Under the pieces are notes generated by a model that worked only from the letters and a program-made list of their open reading frames with translations, made no database searches and had not been told where the DNA came from. A stretch of DNA of 64,000 nt from Antarctobacter aquimaris (GTDB lineage Bacteria > Pseudomonadota > Alphaproteobacteria > Rhodobacterales > Rhodobacteraceae), in assembly GCF_900184945.1 (NCBI RefSeq), contig NZ_FXYF01000005.1, positions 248,001-312,000 of the forward strand, in the 5' to 3' direction. Positions 51,847 through 61,322 of the stretch are shown in pieces. A program made the position numbers and the translations under genes. The first letter of the stretch is position 1, and the number at the start of each line of letters is the position of its first letter.

Positions 51847-52248
51847 TGTCGCCTTCCCTGCGCACCCCTCATGGATGAACCTAGGCAAAGGCACATCGGA
51901 AATCAATCTTCAGTTGACAGGACGCACCGATTTCAACGCTTCGGTTACGCGCGGTGCCCGGCAGGGCGGATCAGCTTTCAAAACCGTCGGCCCAAAGCGC
52001 CGAAGCGCACCCTGCGGTCGGGAGTGATCGGCCCATTCGGGACTGTATCCCCGGCCCCATCGGACACCCGGCCCCGGGTCATCGGAATGCACGGGACACC
52101 CTCCAGTGACCGCCGACAGCCGGGGACGGCATCGCCGGGGCGCGGAGCCTCGACATTCACCCCGGCCGAGGGCTGCACGCGTCACGCCTGCACTTGCGAC
52201 ACACGAGGCCGACACAGGACCGACCCGTGGCCATCATGGGCGCGGTGT
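51847..52248. other. 402 bp spacer between the FNR-type gene and matR
   Basis: No supportable gene was found here; the open frames lack family resemblance and start signals. The part next to the regulator contains a candidate promoter (51878-51906). The remainder is GC-rich with several short inverted repeats and may be remnant sequence. Confidence 0.45.
51878..51906 (-). promoter_or_regulatory. Candidate promoter of the FNR-type regulator
   Basis: On the minus strand TTGATT (51906-51901) and TAGGTT (51883-51878) are separated by 17 bp, about 32 bp upstream of the start codon. The -10 is weak. No canonical TTGAT-N4-ATCAA box overlaps it. Confidence 0.3.
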
Positions 52249-52902
52249 TCAGCTCTTGGCCTTGAGGTGCAGGATCAGGTGGTGGAACTTTTCACCCTGC
52301 ACGGCGACATGGTCACGCAGGGTCTTTGCCACGGCCTCGCGGTCACCCCGGGCCAGCGCGTCCAGGATGATCTCGTGTTCGGCCATCGACTGTTCCAGCC
52401 GCCCGCGCACCCGCAGTTGCATCCGGCGGAACGGCTTCAGCCGCTTTTGCAGGCGCGTCGCCTGCTCCTGCAAGTAGCCGTTTTCGGCGGCGGCATAGAT
52501 CAACTGGTGGAACCGCTCGTTCTCGCGGTAATAGCCGTCGGCATCGCTGCTTTCGGCCGCCGTGCGGCAGCGGCCGTTGACCTCGCGCAGCGCGTCCAGC
52601 GACGGTTCGGTGATGCGCATCGCCGCCAGCCGGCCGCAGGCGGATTCCAGTTCGGCCATGGCCTCGAACATCTCGACCAGTTCCACCGGACCGGGTTCGC
52701 GGACAAAGACGCCGCGGCGCGGGATCTGCTCGACCAGGCCCGAGGCGGCCAGCTTTTGCAGGGCTTCGCGGATCGGTGTGCGCGAGACGCCAAAGCGTTC
52801 GGCGAGACGGATCTCGTCCAGCCGGGCGCCATCGGCAAAGGCGCCGGTCACGATCATCTGTTCCAGATCCTCGACTATCGTATCGGCGCGCCGCACATCC
52901 AT
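52249..52902 (-). CDS. matR: GntR family regulator of malonate use (MatR-like)
   Basis: 217 aa from the ATG at 52902. The N-terminal winged helix (about 5-70, LDEIRLAERFGVSRTPIREALQKL) precedes an FCD-type effector domain (about 85-205). It diverges from the malonate transport and activation genes. The spacer contains TCTTGTATACA, close to the MatR operator reported in Rhizobium. Malonate or malonyl-CoA is the expected inducer. Confidence 0.87.
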   Translation of the reverse strand: MDVRRADTIVEDLEQMIVTGAFADGARLDEIRLAERFGVSRTPIREALQKLAASGLVEQIPRRGVFVREPGPVELVEMFEAMAELESACGRLAAMRITEPSLDALREVNGRCRTAAESSDADGYYRENERFHQLIYAAAENGYLQEQATRLQKRLKPFRRMQLRVRGRLEQSMAEHEIILDALARGDREAVAKTLRDHVAVQGEKFHHLILHLKAKS

Positions 52903-52946
52903 CCCGTCAGTATCGGGCCTGTCAAGACGGAATGCAAGATTCGAAC

Positions 52947-52958
52947 TCTTGTATACAA
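52947..52958. promoter_or_regulatory. MatR operator candidate, TTGTATACAA palindrome
   Basis: TTGTATACAA (52949-52958) is a perfect dyad preceded by TC. The eleven bases TCTTGTATACA agree with my recollection of the Rhizobium MatR binding site. It lies 6 bp upstream of the candidate -35 of the malonate operon and 45 bp upstream of matR, so it can serve both. Confidence 0.68.
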
Positions 52959-52963
52959 AAAAG

Positions 52964-52991
52964 TTGACTCTGAATAATTGCTGCCTAGGAC
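52964..52991 (+). promoter_or_regulatory. Candidate promoter of the malonate operon
   Basis: TTGACT (52964-52969) and TAGGAC (52986-52991) are separated by 16 bp, with the matP start 53 bp further on. The MatR palindrome sits just upstream of the -35. Confidence 0.4.
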
Positions 52992-53043
52992 TTGCGCGGC
53001 CAACCACCGGGAAAACCCGGTCAGGCCGTTTTGGGAGGACTCC

Positions 53044-54024
53044 ATGACCAACAAACTCTTCGCCGCCGTTGCGGCCCTTGCCCTATCCGCCGGTCTCGCG
53101 TCGGCCGCCGAACTGCGCCTGTCGCACCAGTGGTCCGAAGGCGACGTGCGCCACCAGGTGGCGCAGATGGTTGCCGAGGATGTCGCCGCCGCCGGGGTCG
53201 ATCTGACCATCCAGATCTTTCCGAACCAGACGCTGTTCAAGGCGCGCGAGCAGTACACCCCGCTCAGCCGCGGACAGCTGGACATGACGGTGCTGCCGCT
53301 GTCCTACGCCGGCGGCCAGCAGCCGGCCTATAACCTGACCCTGATGCCGGGCCTCGTGAAGAACCACGACCACGGCGCGCGCCTCTCGGCCTCGCCCTTC
53401 ATGGAAGAGATCGAAAAGATCATGGCCGGCGACGACGTGATGGTGCTGGTGCACGGTTACCTCGCAGGCGGCTTCGGCTCCAACAAGGGCTGCATCACCA
53501 AGCCGGCCGACGTGCAGGGCATCTCGATCCGCGCGGCGGGCAAGTCGTTCGAACAGATGCTGGCCGCGGCCGGTGCGTCGATCTCGTCGATGGCCTCGTC
53601 GGAAATCTATCCCGCCCTTCAGACCGGCGTGCTGGACGCCACCAACACCTCGTCCGAGAGCTTTGTCAGCTTCCGCCTGTATGAACAGCTGAAGTGCTAC
53701 ACCCCGGCGGGCGACTACGCGCTGTGGTTCATGTACCAGCCGCTGCTGATCAACAAGTCGACCTTCGACGGCCTCACCGCAGAGCAGCAGGCCGCGCTGA
53801 CCGCCGCCGCCGCCAAGGCCGAAGCCTTCTATCTCGAACAGGCCAAGCTGGGCGACGACGCCGCCGCCAAGGCCTTTGCCGATGCCGGTGTCGAACTGGC
53901 GCACATGACCGCCGAGGACTTCCAGGCCTGGCAGGACCTGGCCAAGACCTCGTCCTATCCGGCCTTCGTCGAAGAGACCCCGGACGGCCAGCGCCTGCTG
54001 GACATGGCGCTTTCGGTCGAGTGA
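53044..54024 (+). CDS. matP: TRAP transporter malonate-binding protein
   Basis: 326 aa with a signal peptide (cleavage near GLASA, residue 21). GGGAGGA precedes the ATG. The DctP fold is visible: SHQWSEGDVRHQVAQ, then QLDMTVLPLSYAGGQQ and GISIRAAGKSFEQML, where Arg in SIRAAG is the usual carboxylate ligand. Malonate is inferred from the downstream malonyl-CoA decarboxylase and synthetase and from the matPQMAB order known in Sinorhizobium. Confidence 0.88.
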   Translation: MTNKLFAAVAALALSAGLASAAELRLSHQWSEGDVRHQVAQMVAEDVAAAGVDLTIQIFPNQTLFKAREQYTPLSRGQLDMTVLPLSYAGGQQPAYNLTLMPGLVKNHDHGARLSASPFMEEIEKIMAGDDVMVLVHGYLAGGFGSNKGCITKPADVQGISIRAAGKSFEQMLAAAGASISSMASSEIYPALQTGVLDATNTSSESFVSFRLYEQLKCYTPAGDYALWFMYQPLLINKSTFDGLTAEQQAALTAAAAKAEAFYLEQAKLGDDAAAKAFADAGVELAHMTAEDFQAWQDLAKTSSYPAFVEETPDGQRLLDMALSVE

Positions 54025-54033
54025 CCTGACACC

Positions 54034-54059
54034 GCACCCGCCGGCCCACCGGCGGGTGC
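54034..54059 (+). terminator. Intercistronic stem-loop between matP and matQ
   Basis: GCACCCGCCGG (54034-54044) and CCGGCGGGTGC (54049-54059) form a perfect 11 bp stem with a CCCA loop, followed by CTTTCCTT. It is the most terminator-like of the four binding-protein hairpins and should leave matP transcripts in excess. Confidence 0.7.
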
Positions 54060-54089
54060 CTTTCCTTCAGAGCAGGACAGGGCCGCCCC

Positions 54090-54632
54090 GTGACCCATAC
54101 AGCCCCCCAACAGCCTATGGCCGTCCGGACCATCGGGTATATCTCGACCGTCTGCGGCGTGATCGCGGCCTTCATGATCCTGGCCTCGGTGTTCATCACC
54201 TGCCAGATGATCTTTATCCGCGCTGTGCTGGGCCAATCGACCATCTGGCAGACCGAGGCGGTGATCTACCTGATGATCGGCGCGACCCTGATCGGCCTGC
54301 CCTACGTGCAAAAGCTCAAGGGCCATGTCGGCGTCGACCTGGTGCCCACCATGCTGGGCCGCACCGGGCGGCGCGTGCTGGCCTTTCTGACGCTGGTGGC
54401 GACCGGGATCATGATCGCGGTGATGCTCTATTATGCCTACGACATGTGGCATTTCGCGTGGAAACGCGGCTGGAAATCCGAAACGGTCTGGGCGGTGCCG
54501 CTGTGGATTCCCTACCTGTCCGTTCCGCTGGGCTTTGGCCTGTTCCTGTTGCAGCTTGCCGCCGACCTCTGGATGGTCGTGATCGGCGATGACCCCGCCG
54601 CCCCCGTCGCGGCCGAAGACCGGAGGCACTGA
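54090..54632 (+). CDS. matQ: TRAP transporter small membrane subunit, malonate system
   Basis: 180 aa from a GTG start behind AGGACAGG; an ATG at 54117 is an alternative. Four membrane helices are predicted and the family pattern FIRAVLGQSTIWQTEAVIYLMIG is clear. The stop shares one base with the ATG of the large subunit. Confidence 0.87.
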   Translation: MTHTAPQQPMAVRTIGYISTVCGVIAAFMILASVFITCQMIFIRAVLGQSTIWQTEAVIYLMIGATLIGLPYVQKLKGHVGVDLVPTMLGRTGRRVLAFLTLVATGIMIAVMLYYAYDMWHFAWKRGWKSETVWAVPLWIPYLSVPLGFGLFLLQLAADLWMVVIGDDPAAPVAAEDRRH

Positions 54633-55951
54633 TGGATCCGCTTGTTGTTGGCGCACTTGTCGCGCTCTGCACCGTGCTCGTGCTGTTTTCCGGCGTATCG
54701 GTGGGCACCGGCCTGCTGATCGTCGCCACCGGCTTTCTCATCGTCTTCGACGGCACCCGCGCGCTGATGGCGCTGCCGGAGCTGTTCTACGGCGAGTTGA
54801 ACAGCTTTGCCCTGCTGTCGATCCCGATGTTCATCATCATGGGGGCGGCAATCTCTTCGACCCGCGCCGGGCCGGACCTCTACGAGGCGCTGGAACGCTG
54901 GCTGACCCGCGTGCCGGGCGGCCTGGTGGTGTCGAACCTGGGCGCCTGCGCGCTGTTCGCCGCCATGTCCGGCTCCAGCCCCGCCACCTGCGCCGCCATC
55001 GGCAAGATGGGCATCCCCGAGATGCGCAAGCGCGGCTACCCCGACGAGGTCGCCGCCGGGTCCATCGCGGCGGGCGGCACGCTGGGCATCCTGATCCCGC
55101 CCTCGGTGACGATGATCGTCTACGGCATCGCCACCGAGACCAGCATCGGCCGGCTGTTCCTGGCCGGTGTCATTCCCGGCCTGCTGCTGGTGTCGCTGTT
55201 CATCGCCTGGGCGATCTACGACACCTGGCGGCGCGGCGCGGCGGGCGTGGCGCTGTCGGGCATCTCCTACAGCTGGAAGCAGAAGCTGGAGATCCTGCCG
55301 CGCGTCATCCCCTTTTTCCTGATCATCATCGGCGTGCTCTACGCGCTCTATGGCGGCATCGCGACCCCGTCGGAAACGGCGGCCGTCGGCGCGTTGCTCT
55401 GCATCATCGTGGCGATGGTGGTCTACCGGCTCTACCAGCCGCAGGCGCTGTGGGTGGTGCTGCGCGATTCGACCCGCGAGTCGGTGATGATCCTGTTCAT
55501 CATCGGCGCGGCGGGCGTGTTCTCCTTCATGCTGTCGTCGCTCTTTGTCACCCAGTCGGTGGCGGGCTGGATCGCCGCGCTCGAGGTCAACCGATGGGTG
55601 CTGATGGGCATCATCAACGTGTTCCTGCTGGTCGCGGGCTTCTTCCTGCCGCCGGTGGCGGTGATCCTGATGACCGCGCCGATCCTGCTGCCGATCATCA
55701 CCACCGCCGGGTTCGACCCGATCTGGTTTGCCGTGATCCTGACCATCAACATGGAAATCGGCCTGATCACCCCGCCGGTGGGCCTGAACCTCTACGTGAT
55801 CAACGGCATCGCGCCGGACATCTCGCTGAAGAAGATCCTCGTCGGCTCGCTGCCCTTTGTCGGCTGCATGGCACTGGCCATCGTGATCCTGTGCATCTTT
55901 CCGGGTCTTGCGACCTGGCTGCCCGACTACCTGATGGGACCGGCACGATGA
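54632..55951 (+). CDS. matM: TRAP transporter large membrane subunit, malonate system
   Basis: 439 aa with about 12 membrane segments. Typical DctM blocks include MSGSSPATCAAIGKMGIPEM, GGTLGILIPPSVTMIVYG and GLITPPVGLNLYVINGIAP. It overlaps matQ by one base and the decarboxylase gene by four, so transport and catabolism are translated together. Confidence 0.92.
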   Translation: MDPLVVGALVALCTVLVLFSGVSVGTGLLIVATGFLIVFDGTRALMALPELFYGELNSFALLSIPMFIIMGAAISSTRAGPDLYEALERWLTRVPGGLVVSNLGACALFAAMSGSSPATCAAIGKMGIPEMRKRGYPDEVAAGSIAAGGTLGILIPPSVTMIVYGIATETSIGRLFLAGVIPGLLLVSLFIAWAIYDTWRRGAAGVALSGISYSWKQKLEILPRVIPFFLIIIGVLYALYGGIATPSETAAVGALLCIIVAMVVYRLYQPQALWVVLRDSTRESVMILFIIGAAGVFSFMLSSLFVTQSVAGWIAALEVNRWVLMGIINVFLLVAGFFLPPVAVILMTAPILLPIITTAGFDPIWFAVILTINMEIGLITPPVGLNLYVINGIAPDISLKKILVGSLPFVGCMALAIVILCIFPGLATWLPDYLMGPAR

Positions 55952-57195
55952 GCCTGCTGGCCGACATGCTGTCGACCCTGATCGACCGCAGCATGCCCGC
56001 GCTGGGCCCGCTGCGGTCGGACGGGCGGACGATCGAGGCGCTGTGCCGCGACCTGCTGACCAGCACCGGCGAAGTGTCGGGCTACGCGCTCGCCCGTCGC
56101 ATCCTGGATGGTTACGAGGCGATGGACGACACCCGGCGCAAGGCGTTCTTTTCCTTCCTCGCGACAGAGATGGACATCGACACCGATGCCCTTTCGGCCG
56201 CGGTCGCGGCCTATGCCACGGACCGGAGCGAGTCGACCTTCCGCAGGCTGATGGTTGCCTCTGAACCGGACCGGCAGGAACTGGCGCGGCGGCTGAACCA
56301 GGTGCCGGGCGCCACCGCGCGTCTGGTGGCAATGCGCCGCGACCTGCTGCGCTTTGTCAAGGACGACCCGGCGCTGGCGCGGGTGGACGCCGACCTGCGC
56401 CACCTCTTTGCCAGCTGGTTCAACCGCGGTTTTCTGGTGCTGCGCCCGATCAACTGGCAGAGCCCGGCGCACATCCTGGAAAAAATCATCGCCTACGAGG
56501 CAGTGCACGCGATCCACAGCTGGGACGACCTGCGCCGCCGGTTGCAACCCACCGACCGGCGCTGTTTCGGCTTTTTCCACCCGGCGATGCCGGATGAGCC
56601 GCTGATCTTTGTCGAGGTGGCGCTGACCAAGGGCGTGCCCGGCTCGATCCAGGGGGTGCTGGCCGAGGAACGTACGCAGCTGCCGCCAACACAGGCCGAT
56701 ACCGCGGTGTTCTACTCGATTTCCAACTGCCAGGACGGGCTGGCCGGCATCTCCTTTGGCAATTCGCTGATCAAGCAGGTGGTCGAGGACCTCAGCCGCG
56801 AGTTGCCGCAACTCAAGACCTTTGTCACCCTGTCGCCCATTCCCGGGCTGATGGCCTGGCTGCACGAAACCAGGTTGCAGCACCATGCCGCCGACCCGGT
56901 CCTGTTGCGCCAGATGGCGGCGCATTACCTGCTGGAGGCCAAGACCGCCAGCGGCGCCCCGCGTGACCCGGTGGCGCGCTTTCACCTCAAGAACGGCGCG
57001 CTGGTGCACGAGATCCACGCCCAGGCGGACCTGTCGCCCAACGGGCTGGAACGATCCGGCGGCGCGATGGTGAACTACCTCTACGACCTCGGCAAGATCA
57101 CCGAGAACCATGAAGATTTCGCGACAAAGAACAAGGTGGCCGCGTCTTCGCCGCTGCGCGCACTGGCGCGCAAACCCCTGCCCGCCACCCTCTGA
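55948..57195 (+). CDS. matA: Malonyl-CoA decarboxylase
   Basis: 415 aa, the size of bacterial malonyl-CoA decarboxylases. An N-terminal helical domain (about 1-140) is followed by the acetyltransferase-like catalytic domain with VFYSISNCQDGLAGISFGN and ARFHLKNGA, which hold the expected catalytic Ser/His region. It turns malonyl-CoA into acetyl-CoA and CO2. The ATG overlaps the TRAP gene stop in ATGA. Confidence 0.93.
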   Translation: MSLLADMLSTLIDRSMPALGPLRSDGRTIEALCRDLLTSTGEVSGYALARRILDGYEAMDDTRRKAFFSFLATEMDIDTDALSAAVAAYATDRSESTFRRLMVASEPDRQELARRLNQVPGATARLVAMRRDLLRFVKDDPALARVDADLRHLFASWFNRGFLVLRPINWQSPAHILEKIIAYEAVHAIHSWDDLRRRLQPTDRRCFGFFHPAMPDEPLIFVEVALTKGVPGSIQGVLAEERTQLPPTQADTAVFYSISNCQDGLAGISFGNSLIKQVVEDLSRELPQLKTFVTLSPIPGLMAWLHETRLQHHAADPVLLRQMAAHYLLEAKTASGAPRDPVARFHLKNGALVHEIHAQADLSPNGLERSGGAMVNYLYDLGKITENHEDFATKNKVAASSPLRALARKPLPATL

Positions 57196-57209
57196 CGACT
57201 GGATAGCCC

Positions 57210-58730
57210 ATGGCAAACCCGCTTTACGACACGCTCTTTCGCCGCCACCTGGGACAGCAGACCCCGTTCCTGCACCTGGCCGACGGGCAGACCCTCACCC
57301 ATGACGGCTTTCTGCGCATGGCGGCGCGCTATGCCCATGTCCTCACCGGGCTGGGAGTCCGGGCGGGGGATCGCCTTGCCGTGCAGATCGACAAGTCGCC
57401 CGAGGCGCTGGCCGTCTACGCCGCCTGCGCGCAGGCGGGCGTGATCTTCCTGCCGCTGAACACCGGCTACACCGCCGCCGAACTGGACTATTTCATCGGC
57501 AATTCGGGTGCCGCGCTGGTGCTGTGCAGCACCAAGACGGAGGCCGCGCTGACCCCGATCGCCGCCGCGCATGGCGCCACCCTCAAGACGCTGAACGCCG
57601 ACGGCAGCGGCAGCTTTGCCGATCTCGCCGCAGGCCAACCGGAGCAGTTCGACACCGTGGAGCGTGACGGCGACGACCTTGCCGCCTTTCTCTACACCTC
57701 GGGCACCACGGGGCGGTCCAAGGGCGCCATGCTGACCCAGACAAACCTGGTGTCCAACGCCGTCACGCTGGCCGACTACTGGCGCTTTACCGACCGCGAC
57801 GCGCTGCTGCACGCGCTGCCGATCTTTCACACCCACGGGCTGTTCGTGGCGACCAACGTGTCGCTGGTGGCGGGTGGGTCGATGCTGTTCCTGCCGAAGT
57901 TCGACCTGGACAAGATGATCGAGTTGATGCCGCGCGCCACCACCATGATGGGTGTGCCGACCTTCTACACCCGGCTGCTGGACGACCCACGCTTTACCGC
58001 CGAGCTGACCGGACACATGCGGCTGTTCGTGTCGGGCTCCGCCCCGCTGCTGGCCGAAACCCACGTGCAGTTCGAAAAGCGCACCGGGCACCGCATCCTG
58101 GAACGCTACGGCATGACCGAAACCAACATGAACACCTCCAACCCCTACGAGGGCGAGCGCCGGGCCGGCACGGTCGGCTTCCCATTGCCGGGGGTGGAGC
58201 TGAAGATCACCGATCCCGCGACCGGCGCCGAGGTGCCGCAGGGCGAGGTCGGCCAGATCGAGGTGCGCGGACCGAACGTGTTCAAGGGCTACTGGCAGAT
58301 GCCGGAAAAGACCGCCGAGGAACTGCGCGCCAACGGCTTTTTCATCACCGGCGACCTCGGGACGGTGGACGCGGATGGCTACGCCACCATCGTCGGCCGC
58401 AACAAGGACCTGATCATTTCCGGCGGCTACAACATCTACCCCAAGGAGATCGAGCTGCTGCTGGACGAACAACCCGGCGTTCTGGAAAGCGCGGTGATCG
58501 GCGTGCCGCACCCGGATTTCGGTGAAAGCCCGGTGGGCGTGCTGGTGGCCAAGCCGGGAGAGGCGCCATCGCTGCCGCAGATCGAAGCGGCGCTGGGCAC
58601 GTCGCTGGCGCGGTTCAAGCAGCCGAGAAAGCTGGTCGTGCTGGACGAGTTGCCGCGCAACACCATGGGCAAGGTGCAAAAGAACGTGCTGCGCGCGCAG
58701 TTCGCGGACCTCTTCGCACCGGCCAACTGA
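57210..58730 (+). CDS. matB: Malonyl-CoA synthetase
   Basis: 506 aa, MatB size. The adenylate-forming P-loop YTSGTTGRSKG spans 162-172, with the A5-type motif ERYGMTETNM, A8 GYFITGD-like FFITGDLG and the C-terminal catalytic Lys488 in NTMGKVQK. It activates malonate with ATP and CoA. Together with matPQM and matA it makes a complete malonate-to-acetyl-CoA route. The gap after matA is 14 bp. Confidence 0.93.
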   Translation: MANPLYDTLFRRHLGQQTPFLHLADGQTLTHDGFLRMAARYAHVLTGLGVRAGDRLAVQIDKSPEALAVYAACAQAGVIFLPLNTGYTAAELDYFIGNSGAALVLCSTKTEAALTPIAAAHGATLKTLNADGSGSFADLAAGQPEQFDTVERDGDDLAAFLYTSGTTGRSKGAMLTQTNLVSNAVTLADYWRFTDRDALLHALPIFHTHGLFVATNVSLVAGGSMLFLPKFDLDKMIELMPRATTMMGVPTFYTRLLDDPRFTAELTGHMRLFVSGSAPLLAETHVQFEKRTGHRILERYGMTETNMNTSNPYEGERRAGTVGFPLPGVELKITDPATGAEVPQGEVGQIEVRGPNVFKGYWQMPEKTAEELRANGFFITGDLGTVDADGYATIVGRNKDLIISGGYNIYPKEIELLLDEQPGVLESAVIGVPHPDFGESPVGVLVAKPGEAPSLPQIEAALGTSLARFKQPRKLVVLDELPRNTMGKVQKNVLRAQFADLFAPAN

Positions 58731-58745
58731 CCCCGGGGGGCGGTC

Positions 58746-59639
58746 TCAGGCGGGCGGCGCCTCTGCATCCCCCTCGCGGAAGGCCGCGAGGATCTCGGCC
58801 ACCAGCGGGTTGGGAAAGCGGCGCTGCAATGTGACCGCGCAGAACACCTCGGTGATGCCGTCGAGGTGGGCGAGGTCCGCCAGCTCGCCCGAGGCCAGTT
58901 CGTCGCGCACGACGATGGGCGGGATCACCGCCAGCCCCGCCCGCGCCCGCGCCAACAGGCGCAGCATCGCCATGTCGTCCGCCTCGGCCGCGATCCGCGG
59001 CACCACCCCCAGCCGCCCCACCAGCGCATCGAAGGAGGCGCGCAGGGCGGCCTCGGGCGTCGGCAGGATCAGCGGTTCGTCCCGCAGCAGGTCGGCCAGC
59101 GGCACGCCCAGCCGGTCCGGCGGCCCCACCAGGCTGACCGGCTGTTCCGACAGCTGGTGCACGAGGTAGGGGCTGGAGGCATCCCGCGCGGGCACGAGGT
59201 TCGTCAGCACCACGTCCAGCGACAGCCCCTCCAGCGCGCGCAACAGGTCGGCCTGCGCGCCCGACCGCAGCACTACCTCGACATCCGGCCGGCCGATGAA
59301 GGGCGCCACAAAACCGATCTGGAAGTTGCGCGACAGCGTGGCCAGCGCGCCGATGCGGATCACCCGCCGCGCGGTGGCCGCGTGTTTCAGCGTCGCGCTC
59401 AGGTCCTTGGCGGTCTTGAAGATCGCCTCGGCATGATCCAGCGCGATTCGCCCCGCTTCGGTCAGCACCAGCCCTCGCCCCCGCCGCTCGAACAGATCGT
59501 GGCCCAGCGCCGCTTCCAACGCCTTGACCTGCGTCGACAGCGCGGATTGCGACAGGTTCAGCGCGCGCGCCGCGCCGGTCAGGGTGCCATCGCGGGCGAC
59601 CGCCCGGAACAGGCGCAGGTGATGCAGGTTCAGCGACAT
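58746..59639 (-). CDS. LysR family regulator, NhaR-like, divergent from dabBA
   Basis: 297 aa from the ATG at 59639. The winged helix (about 4-62, HHLRLFRAVARDGTLTGAARALNLSQSALSTQVKALE, then LFERRGRGLVLTEAG) resembles the NhaR subgroup. The effector domain is complete. It faces dabB across about 100 bp containing two AT-rich dyads, and should activate the inorganic-carbon operon. Convergent with matB, 15 bp away. Confidence 0.88.
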   Translation of the reverse strand: MSLNLHHLRLFRAVARDGTLTGAARALNLSQSALSTQVKALEAALGHDLFERRGRGLVLTEAGRIALDHAEAIFKTAKDLSATLKHAATARRVIRIGALATLSRNFQIGFVAPFIGRPDVEVVLRSGAQADLLRALEGLSLDVVLTNLVPARDASSPYLVHQLSEQPVSLVGPPDRLGVPLADLLRDEPLILPTPEAALRASFDALVGRLGVVPRIAAEADDMAMLRLLARARAGLAVIPPIVVRDELASGELADLAHLDGITEVFCAVTLQRRFPNPLVAEILAAFREGDAEAPPA

Positions 59640-59671
59640 GACTCTTTCACCAGACAGAACGATAAGCCACA

Positions 59672-59692
59672 ACATATGTAATTTTATAAAAT
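59672..59692. promoter_or_regulatory. AT-rich dyads in the LysR/dabB spacer
   Basis: ACATATGT (59672-59679) and the perfect 12 bp palindrome ATTTTATAAAAT (59681-59692) lie back to back. The second contains TATAAA, a possible dabB -10 without a recognisable -35, as expected for an activator-dependent promoter. Confidence 0.45.
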
Positions 59693-59743
59693 CTTCCAGC
59701 CGTTAGAAACACCTCGAACGCAACTCGATCGAGGAACCGCGCC

Positions 59744-61306
59744 ATGTCCCCTGACCTCCCGGCTAGCCTGCTTGCCCCCGTTGTCCTTGTCCTCGCCGCG
59801 CTGGTCTTTGCCCGCACTCCCGGCCTGCGCCCCCGCGTCGTGACCTGGCTGCCGGAGACGGCGGCGCTGGTCGCGCTGGGCCTCTCCTTGCTGGGCCTGT
59901 TCCAGTTCCTGGCCGCCGGACCGATGACCGTCACCCTTGCAGAAGGCCCTCTGGCCCTGACGCTGCGCAGCGATGCCATCAGCGCCACGATGACCGTTCT
60001 GGTGGCCTTCATCGGCTGGGTGGTGATGCGCTATTCCCGCAGCTACCTGGACGGCGAGCCGCGCGAGGGCCGGTTTCACGGGCTGATGCTGGGCACGCTG
60101 GCCACGGTCCTTGTGCTGGCGCAGGCAGGCAGCCTGATGGTGCTGATCCTCGCCTTTGCTGGTGTCGGCCTGGTCCTGCGGCAGCTGCTGCTGTTCTACC
60201 CCGAGCGGCAGGCCGCGCGGCGCGCGGCGACCAAGTTCTCGCTGGTCTGGCACGCCGGTGACGTGGCCCTGGTGCTGGCGGCGCTGCTGCTGGCCGCGAC
60301 CTATGCCACCGGCGACTTCACAGCACTGGCCGAGGCGGCCAGGGGCGGGCTGACCCTGACCGGGCACCTCGCGGTCGCCCTGATCGTGCTGGCGGCGGCG
60401 CTCAAGACCGCGTCCTTTCCGCTGCATGGCTGGCTGACCGAGGTGATGGAGGCGCCCACGCCGGTCTCTGCCCTGCTGCACGCCGGGATCATCAACGCGG
60501 GGGGCGTCCTGCTGATCCGCTCGGCCGACCTGGTGCAGGCAAGCGCGGGTGCGATGGCGGCGCTGGTGATGATCGGCGGGTTGACCGCCCTGTTCGGCGC
60601 CGTGGTGATGCTGACGCAAAGCGCGGTCAAGACCTCGCTGGCCTGGTCGACCGTGGCGCAGATGGGCTTCATGCTGCTGCAATGCGGGCTGGGTCTCTGG
60701 CCGCTGGCGCTGCTGCACATCGTGGCGCATTCGCTCTACAAGGCGCACGCCTTCCTGTCCTCCGGCGGCGCGGTCCGTGCCGTGGCGTCGCTGCGGCGGC
60801 CGGGGCCGGTGGCGGTGCCCCGGGTCGGCGCGGTGATGAAGTCCTTCGTGCTGGCGCTGCTGATCTACGGTGTGATGGCGGGTGTATTCACCTTGCTGGC
60901 GGGTCCGAAGTCGCCGCAGGCGCTGGCGCTGGGCACCATCCTGATCCTCGGCGTCGCCTACCTTGTGGCGCAGGGCCTGGCCGATGCCGCGCCGCGTGAC
61001 CTGACCCGGCGCACGGCGCTGGCCTCGTTGGGGGCAGCGGCCTCCTACTTCGGCTTCCAGCTGCTGGCGACCGCCGTCTGGGGGCCCTCGCTGCCCGAGG
61101 CCCCGATGCCCGGCCCGCTGGAATGGGCGATGATCGTTCTGGCGCTGGCATCCTTTGGCCTGGTGGCCTTTGCCCAGGCCCTGCTGCCGCTCTGGGCGCA
61201 TCACCCGGCCAGCGCCGGGCTGCGCGTCCACATCGCCAACGGCCTCTACCTCAACGCGCTCCTGGACCGCTTTATCGGCGGGTTCCGGACGACGACCTCG
61301 AACTGA
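59744..61306 (+). CDS. dabB: Inorganic carbon uptake membrane subunit DabB (NuoL-like)
   Basis: 520 aa with about 13-14 membrane helices. It belongs to the proton-pumping NADH-quinone oxidoreductase/Mrp antiporter family: [34 protein letters not shown] and [16 protein letters not shown] hold the conserved Lys/His/Glu of the proton path. Pairing with a DUF2309 gene identifies it as DabB rather than an NDH-1 or Mrp subunit. It is thought to use the cation gradient to drive CO2 hydration by DabA. Confidence 0.9.
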   Translation: MSPDLPASLLAPVVLVLAALVFARTPGLRPRVVTWLPETAALVALGLSLLGLFQFLAAGPMTVTLAEGPLALTLRSDAISATMTVLVAFIGWVVMRYSRSYLDGEPREGRFHGLMLGTLATVLVLAQAGSLMVLILAFAGVGLVLRQLLLFYPERQAARRAATKFSLVWHAGDVALVLAALLLAATYATGDFTALAEAARGGLTLTGHLAVALIVLAAALKTASFPLHGWLTEVMEAPTPVSALLHAGIINAGGVLLIRSADLVQASAGAMAALVMIGGLTALFGAVVMLTQSAVKTSLAWSTVAQMGFMLLQCGLGLWPLALLHIVAHSLYKAHAFLSSGGAVRAVASLRRPGPVAVPRVGAVMKSFVLALLIYGVMAGVFTLLAGPKSPQALALGTILILGVAYLVAQGLADAAPRDLTRRTALASLGAAASYFGFQLLATAVWGPSLPEAPMPGPLEWAMIVLALASFGLVAFAQALLPLWAHHPASAGLRVHIANGLYLNALLDRFIGGFRTTTSN

Positions 61307-61322
61307 TCGGAAGGATATGCAG

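Noticed and set aside
51901-51919. FNR box near the FNR-type gene (ATCAAT...GTTGAC)
   Set aside because: The half-sites face the wrong way; the canonical site is TTGAT-N4-ATCAA.
51920-52248. A small gene in the spacer before matR
   Set aside because: Open frames exist on both strands but have no ribosome site, domain or plausible composition.
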